Positions 57,882 through 64,000 of a stretch of DNA of 64,000 nucleotides are shown one piece after another. The stretch covers positions 1,820,001-1,884,000 of the forward strand of contig JAWNZC010000353.1 of the NCBI GenBank assembly GCA_035771165.1. Reading direction: 5' to 3'. Source of the stretch: Paragorgia papillata. Taxonomy: Eukaryota > Cnidaria > Anthozoa > Scleralcyonacea > Coralliidae. The position numbers were made by a program, and so were the translations under genes. The notes beneath the pieces are model-generated. The model saw nothing but the letters and a program-made list of their open reading frames with translations, had not been told where the DNA came from and ran no database searches. Position 1 is the stretch's first letter; each line of letters opens with the position of its first letter.

Positions 57882-58497
57882 TTAATAGATATACTGTACA
57901 TGCACATACATGTAGACATTAGGTTATAGTAGATTACATATGCAACATATTATGCTGGTTTACAAATAGAGTCAGTTTTGCAAACTGTGCACACAAGATT
58001 CTGAGGCAAGGGTTAGTCTTGACTGCAAGCATAGACAATCCAGAAGACAATATATTCTGGATTCTCTATGCTGTGAGCTTCGACAATAACAATAGCGATG
58101 ATGTCGTACTCGTCAGAGTGTCAGACCAATGGGCATTTTTGTCAAATAGGCGAGTAAACTGATGTAAAATTACCGACAGTTTTGTAGATATTCCACTTGG
58201 GATTCCAAATATTGCGACCAAAAAGCACAAAACATGTTTATTTTTGAGTTACAGGGTTAGTTTTGACTTTATGTTTCGGAAATGATTGTTACATGCTCCA
58301 TTTTAACAATGACAACATCAAAAGTCTGCAATTTAACTCACTATTTAATGAAAATACAGAAATAATCGAATGTACTTACCTTTAGATTATTAGTCGCTCC
58401 ACGAATACAGTTTAAAAATCTTGATGGCAAGTCTCTATTTCAAAATAATTTCCATAAACTGCGCGCAGATCGAAGATTATCTGTCCTTTTTATTTTG

Positions 58498-59330
58498 ATT
58501 GCAAGGCAAGTTCCAATCTCGTACCCAGACCCATACGCGCGCGGCAAGCGAATGGCTCTGGGACAATCCATTTGAAAATTGACTCTGATTGGCTTAACGC
58601 GTTGACGCCTACTGCGCTGCGCAGATAATTTCACACCCATTCTCCCATCGTGGTCTTCATGTTATTACATGCTTCAAGGAGTGAAGCGAAATAACGTGTT
58701 TATTGGGACTTAATCTGAGAAATTGAGAGTTATTCCTTTGCAAAAGTCATTTCAAGGAGACAAGAAATACTTACTTGCCTTTGTGGTATTTTTGGAACTC
58801 TGGTTCGAGTTTAAAGTATGACAGATAACAGATTCATCGTGGCCCATGTATCGTGGCCGTGCTTCGTGACGAGTTCACTTTTCATAGTTTTCCGTACTTG
58901 TATATAAAATAATTAAATATTTATGGTATATCGTCATATGGACACTGGATTTGACTTCAAGAAGTATCATTGGAACGTATAAATGATGGCTATTTGAATA
59001 ATAAATAATTGTCTACATCTTTCAATCACCTCAAATATTCATAATTAGCTGAGTGACTGATCAAGTTTATATCAACATGTATGTAGTATCTCCTCATATT
59101 TTTAACAAAAAAGTATATTGTCTTATGGCTGTTGACACTGTGTTTATTACTTTTTATATATGTTATATGTGACATAATATTCTTATAGCTGTACAATGTA
59201 CTACAAGGCATTGTTGTTTTTTTAATTTGTATCTACAAATAATATACATTGGTATATGGGGTAAACATTAGTTGCTGATTTATACATTTTACACCAGTTT
59301 TAAACTGGTACTATACCTATATGACCATAT
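58498..59330. other. No gene; MITE fragment near the left end
   Basis: 58,510-58,580 (AATCTCGTACCCAGACCCAT ... GGCTCTGGGAC) is a fragment related to the core of the 62.4-kb palindrome. The rest is AT-rich with no recognisable feature. Confidence 0.45.
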
Positions 59331-59337
59331 GGGAAGC

Positions 59338-59640
59338 ATGGGTGGTGAAGAGACAGAAGAGTTGCCTGACCACTGTGATCCAAAGTTAAGCTTGATTGGA
59401 TGGCGTTAGTACTTGGATGGGTGACCACTTTGGACACCTTGTCACAGGCTTGAGCTTGGAACTTGTGTGAGTAGAGTTATTGTAGTTGACCTCTCCTGTG
59501 CTTCAAGCGCTTTTCCAGGTTCTCTGGTCCCCCCCACCCCCCCTCCCTCCATAAAATCAATTCAATCTTAGGAGAACAACCTTGTAAGGGACCTTGAGTC
59601 CTATTGTTGTTTCTCCAGTATCAGTTAGGTACAAATTTTA
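59338..59640 (+). mobile_element. 5S rRNA-derived SINE (SINE3-like)
   Basis: The first 110 bp align with 5S rRNA: AAAGTTAAGC (box A region) and GTTAGTACTTGGATGGGTGA (box C) with the right spacing, i.e. an internal pol III promoter. After the 5S part comes a body with CTTCAAGCGCTTTTCCAGGT and TTCTCTGG, common in such SINEs, and an AT-rich AAATAAAATA end. It is too diverged in the 5' half to be a working 5S gene. Confidence 0.7.
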
Positions 59641-59813
59641 ATAAATAAAATATATGATAAAATGATAAATGGTGAACTTATTTTTCTATTTAATTATGTT
59701 TTAAATACAAGGAGATACCCACTCTATGTAGTGACCCCATATAGTTTCCTTTTTAATATCTTAACTGTTAACCCCCCTTGTCCCTCCTAGCACTGAAAGG
59801 CAAGAGTGGAAGC
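59641..59813. other. No gene seen
   Basis: Plain AT-rich spacer between the SINE and the hAT MITE. Confidence 0.4.
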
Positions 59814-59821
59814 TGCCCCTC

Positions 59822-60026
59822 CAGTGGTGTAGGAAGCAATTTGATCTTGGAGGGGCACAGCTTCAAAAGGGCACTTTCTTCAGGGGGTAGGACTTCAAAA
59901 GGACACTTGAGGCACATGTTTTAACATAAAAAGGGCACTTTCCTGTTGCAAAAAGGGCACTTCATGACAAAGTTTGGTGGGGGGGGGGGCACATGCCCCA
60001 TTTTCCCTCCAGTTCCTACACCCCTG
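59822..60026. mobile_element. hAT MITE with perfect 8-bp target duplication
   Basis: Ends CAGTGGTGTAGGAA and TTCCTACACCCCTG form a TIR with one mismatch. TGCCCCTC flanks both sides (59,814-59,821 and 60,027-60,034). Inside, AAAGGGCACTTT-type repeats and a G9 run. 205 bp, no coding. Confidence 0.9.
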
Positions 60027-60034
60027 TGCCCCTC

Positions 60035-60750
60035 CTGGAATCCCTGATCAAAAACAGACAGTGATTGATGGTTACAGTCAATGTTTTAGTACACACTGTA
60101 TATCCAAAGTCTGCTTTCTAAATTAAAGAAAATTACTTTGAAAATCAGTTCAGCTAAAGGTCTTTTCATAGTACAGTCACCAACTGTAGTTTTACTTTTG
60201 CAAACAACAATCTCTGTATTATTTCTTATGTACTGAACAGCTGCATTCGGATCCATGTATTTAAAAGCCAGAAGTTAAGAATTCCCACCTCGAGAGAACA
60301 ATTTTCTACTACTAACTCTGGTTGTTTACACAATAAAATTAATATTACATTTACTGTGTTTGACATTTTGATTTGGACCATAACCCGGGCATTCCTGCCT
60401 ATACTGGCTACTGTAACTTAATTAGCTGATTAACAGGGATTATCCTCAAACCTAAGCAACAGTGAGTTGACCCATTCAATGTGAGCTTGCAAGCCACCCC
60501 AACCAGCTAATGCATTCCCTCTCCTGAGTCCAGTAGAATAAAATCATCTGGCATGTTAACCAGAATGAAATTCTAAATAGCTTAACCTGGTGGTGAAAAG
60601 GTTAATAAAATGATTTCTTAAAACTCATAATTTATTGCTGTTGATTATGACTTTACTCATCTTAGGCTGCACATAATGTAGCCTTGGTTCAAATATCTTC
60701 AGTGGGCACTTCATCCAAAAGTAAATTTATCAGTAGAGTATACAGTACAA
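60035..60750. other. No gene; one dispersed repeat fragment
   Basis: A diverged AATAAAATCATCTGGCATGT fragment of the short repeat seen at 44.2 kb lies near 60,537. It cannot be decided here whether palindrome D extends left of 60,751, because its partner would lie beyond the window. Confidence 0.4.
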
Positions 60751-63700
60751 ATGAGAGCCTTACTAACTGTGGACACCCTTGTTATAAATGGGGACTACAC
60801 GCATGCCCGCATTATCTACCTAGTGCTGGCAGAAGATACTTCAGGTTAGCCTAATTTGTCAAAATTAATAGTATTAAAGGTGGGGTGCATTGTGCTTTCC
60901 CTTTTAAATTTTAATCCTGACTGACATTTGGACATTGGTGGGTCAAAAGTTGTCGATTGCAGTTGCTGGGATAGAATAAATCCTATCCCAGCAGCAACTC
61001 TGTCAATGACCACCAGTGACCAAATGGAAACCAGGCTTTAGTCGCATTTTAGACCCATTTTCAGAGTTACCAATGGAGCTTAGGAAAAATATTAAGTGGG
61101 CTGTATCTCCCCCTAGACCCTCTATTGTTACACCCTCATTAGTTACCAGACTGCACAAGATGCCATTGAAGTCTAAAGGGTATTTTTTTGTACCAGAAGC
61201 TCAGCTTTATTACAGTATATATACATGTACCAGTAATCATATAATTGTAATGTTTTTAAGAGTAAAGTTGATATAATTAAGCAGTGTTTTAGGTATAAAG
61301 TTAAAAAGGTGGTGCCCTTGGTTTTACTTTGATGAAGGGCTCCACAAACTTTAGTAAATTTTACAACTGAACTAGACAGCTGTGACAAACGAAACCAAAA
61401 TCCAATATCATTATAAATCATATATTAGCTAAATGTGAGCATGTGTGCCACCTGCCCCTCACATCTTTGTTGTTAAGTACTTTAAAGTTAGTGTTTAAAA
61501 AAATAAGTAAAAGAAGAACCTCTCACTTTGTTATTTTTTTATGCATAGAATTTTTTCGACATACTCAAATGGGCAATATAAACAGGCCGTACAAAACTAC
61601 AAATATGGCTGGTTCATAGTGAGGTTCAGCTACTGGTGTTTGAATATTCAATCACATAGATCCGTATAAACAGATGTAATATGAATTAATAAATGATTAA
61701 ACCTCAGAAAGCTACAGTGTCGATTATTTCGATTACACACAAACAAGTGGATTATAAAACATGTAACAAATTAAATGTTGCAAATCAACAAATGACAAAT
61801 ATACCACCAAGCTAGGTCACGTTTTATTTGAAAGACATACATGCAGTACTATATACATGAAATAAGTTTTTAAAATTCCAGATTTCGTTGTAATTTACCT
61901 TGTAGCTGTCTACGAATATTCGAATAATATTCAGAACAATAATACGATATTTTCGTGTTCATAAGTTTGAATAAACAAGAATCCAAACGGGTTTCATCAG
62001 AAGGTCATGAACTGGTCATCGATCACTATCACGCCTGGTGCATTATTTTCCATTTATCAGTCTCTTATCCAGAAATTTCTGCCAAGTAAAACTTTATCGC
62101 ATAACAAACCAGCCACGATTATATTCTTACAACATTTCTACTGCTATTTGTTACTATTAAATCCCAGAATCAGCCACAACATGTCGATGTATTTTGCAGA
62201 ATATTGAACGGCCGTGCTGAAGGTTTTCGTGGGTCTGGGTACAAAAATACCAACTGCGCATGCCCCAAAATACACACTTTTTCGTGTATTTCAAATGGAT
62301 TGTCCCAGAGCCATTTGATTTGCCCGCGCGGCCGGGCATATTTGGCTCTGGGAACGAGATTGGGCAAGTTCCGTTCCGACCGTGACGCAATCTCGTTCCC
62401 AGACCCAAATATGCCCGGCCGCGCGGGCAAATCAAATGGCTCTGGGACAAACCATTTGAAATACACGAAAAAGTGTGTATTTTGGGGCATGCGCAGTTGG
62501 TATTTTTGTACCCAGACCCACGAAAACCTTCAGCACGGCCGTTCAATATTCTACAAAATACATCGACATGTTGTGGCTGATTCTGGAATTTAATAGTAAC
62601 AAATAGCAGTAGAAATGTTGTAAGAATATAATCGTGGCTGGTTTGTGATGCAATAAAGTATTACTTGGCGGAAATTTCTGGATAAGAGACTGATAAATGG
62701 AAAATAATGCACCAGGCGTGACAGTGATCGTCGATCGATGACCAGTTCATGACCTGATGAAACCCAGTTTGAATTCTTGTTTTGAATTCTTCATTATTCA
62801 AACTTATGAACACGAGAATATCGTATTATTGTTCTGAATATTATTCGAATATTCGTAGACAGCCACAAGGTAAATTACAACGAAATCTGGAATTTTAAAA
62901 ACTTATTTCATGTATATACTGCATGTATGTCTTTCAAATAAAACGTGACCTTTAAAGTAGCTTGGTGGTATATTTGTCATTTGTTGATTTGCAACATTTA
63001 ATTTGTTACATGTTTTATAATCCACTTGTTTGTGTGTAATCGAAATAATCGACACTGTAGCTTTCTGAGGTTTAATCATTTATGAATTCATATTACATCT
63101 GTTTATACTGATATATGTGATTGAATATTCAAACACCAGTAGCTGAACCTCACTATGAACCAGCCATATTTGTACGGCCTGTTTATATTGCCCATTTGAG
63201 TATGGCGAAAAAATTCTATGCATAAAAAAATAACAAAGTGAGAGGTTCTTCTTTTACTTATTTTTTTAAACATTAACTTTAAAGTACTTAACACCAAAGA
63301 TGTGAGGAGCAGGTGGCACACATGCTCACATTTAGCTAATATATGATTTATAATGATATTGGATTTTGGTTTCATTTGTCACAGTCTAGTTCAGTTGTAA
63401 AATTTACTAAAGTTTGTGGAGCCCTTCATCAAAGTAAAACCAAGGGCACCACCTTTTTAACTTTATACCTAAAACACTGCTTAATTATATCAACTTTACT
63501 CTTAAAAACATTACAATAATGTAATAAAGCAGCTTCTGGTACAAAAAATACCCTTTAGACTTGGCATCTTGTGCAGTCTGGTAACTGATAAGGGTGTAAC
63601 AATAGAGGGACTGGGGGGGGGGGGGGGGATACAGGCTGCCCACTTAATATTTTTCCTAAGCTCCATTGGTAACTCTGAAAATGGGCTAAAATGTTACTAA

Positions 63701-63999
63701 AGCCTGGTTTCCATTTGGTCACTGGTGGTCATTGACAGAGTTGCTGCTGGGATAGGATTTATTCTATCCCAGCAACTGCAATCGACCGCTTGTGACCCAC
63801 CAATGTCCAAATGTCAGTCCGGATTAAAATTTCCAAGGGAAAGCACAATGCACCCCACCTTACTATTAATTTTGATGAATTAGGCTAACCCGAAGTATCT
63901 TCTGCCAGCACTAGGTAGATAATGCTGGCATGCATGTAGTCCCCATTTATAACAAAAGTGTCCACAGTTAGTAAGGCTCTCATTTGTACTGTATACTCT
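60751..63999. repeat. Palindrome D, at least 3.2 kb, axis near 62,375, open at right edge
   Basis: Both arms match from the axis to the window edge: for example GGGATAGAATAAATCCTATC near 60,968 with its counterpart near 63,745, and the outermost GAGTATACAGTACAAATGAG with CTCATTTGTACTGTATACTC at the edge. Differences every few dozen bases (e.g. TCAAAAGTTGTCGATTGC versus ACAAGCGGTCGATTGC) show independent drift. The 390-bp core (62,204-62,546) is a MITE with GGGCAAATCAAATGGCTCTG termini. Equal open frames on both strands at the axis are a symmetry effect. Confidence 0.9.
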
Positions 64000-64000
64000 A

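Larger units (their letters stand above)
55463..58497. repeat. Palindrome C, 3.0 kb, axis near 56,960
   Basis: 55,463-56,530 is the reverse complement of 57,385-58,497 with scattered differences; the outer ends CAAAATAAAAAGGACAG and CTGTCCTTTTTATTTTG match. The 0.85-kb spacer holds a TA microsatellite and a MITE. Both arms carry the same coding remnant, pointing toward the outer ends. Confidence 0.9.

Noticed and set aside
61985..62010. TTCATCAG / CTGATGAAACCC as a further hammerhead core
   Set aside because: No GAAA after a pairable stem II and no stem I or III; only the seven-base core matches.
62157..62593. Two 129-codon proteins of the same sequence on opposite strands
   Set aside because: They mirror each other about the axis of palindrome D and come from a MITE; a coincidence of symmetry rather than a gene.

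Overview
The window is eukaryotic and most resembles a gene-poor, transposon-rich stretch of a cnidarian (probably anthozoan) genome. This rests on split coding segments with GT/AG junctions, AATAAA signals, AT-rich intergenic DNA, long microsatellites, and a typical mix of marine-invertebrate repeats: non-LTR elements, BEL/Pao, PIF/Harbinger, hAT and Penelope-like elements, SRCR exons, P2X7-ballast-like exons, THAP and Crypton-like genes. The assignment is inference; no host housekeeping gene is present to settle it.

Layout. 0-10.4 kb: two near-identical 5'-truncated CR1-like retrotransposons, each ending in a (TC)n tail inside GA repeats; a 1.5-kb almost pure homopurine tract; then a BEL/Pao gag-protease whose broken pol is fused in frame to the RT tail of a non-LTR element. 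10.5-13.6 kb: remains of a PIF/Harbinger element (Myb-like gene and broken transposase, convergent). 13.8-19.4 kb: a tRNA-like sequence, MITEs, a four-exon gene of the 'GHTHEDID' type, an intact-looking type I hammerhead ribozyme in a retrozyme-like repeat, a 1-kb hAT-like element, and a 1.58-kb TIR element carrying decayed PHD fingers. 21.1-24.6 kb: a satellite built on palindromes, RecQ-like and Penelope-like remnants, and a second, inverted hammerhead copy.

23.8-55 kb is one story. It is an old tandem array whose unit carries a symmetric 324-nt SRCR-domain exon (minus strand). Two units (about 46.96-50.91 and 50.91-54.98 kb) are a recent tandem duplication with GCG microhomology at the joint. 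A third, older unit is split by a 14.6-kb insertion (26,708-41,331) with about 40-bp TIRs and a TTA target duplication; the two younger units supply the empty site. Just inside its left end starts a P2X7-ballast-like gene (+) and just inside its right end a THAP-transposase gene (-), pointing at each other. Between them lie two kilobase-scale palindromes, nested MITEs, a Crypton-like recombinase remnant, and a piece of the transposase catalytic core in inverted orientation.

55-64 kb: two more multi-kilobase palindromes (axes near 56.96 and 62.375 kb; the second runs off the window), a 5S-rRNA-derived SINE and a hAT MITE with a perfect 8-bp target duplication. Most coding sequence is decayed mobile-element sequence. 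The best candidates for host coding sequence are the two young SRCR exons and an unidentified 74-codon exon repeated in both tandem units.
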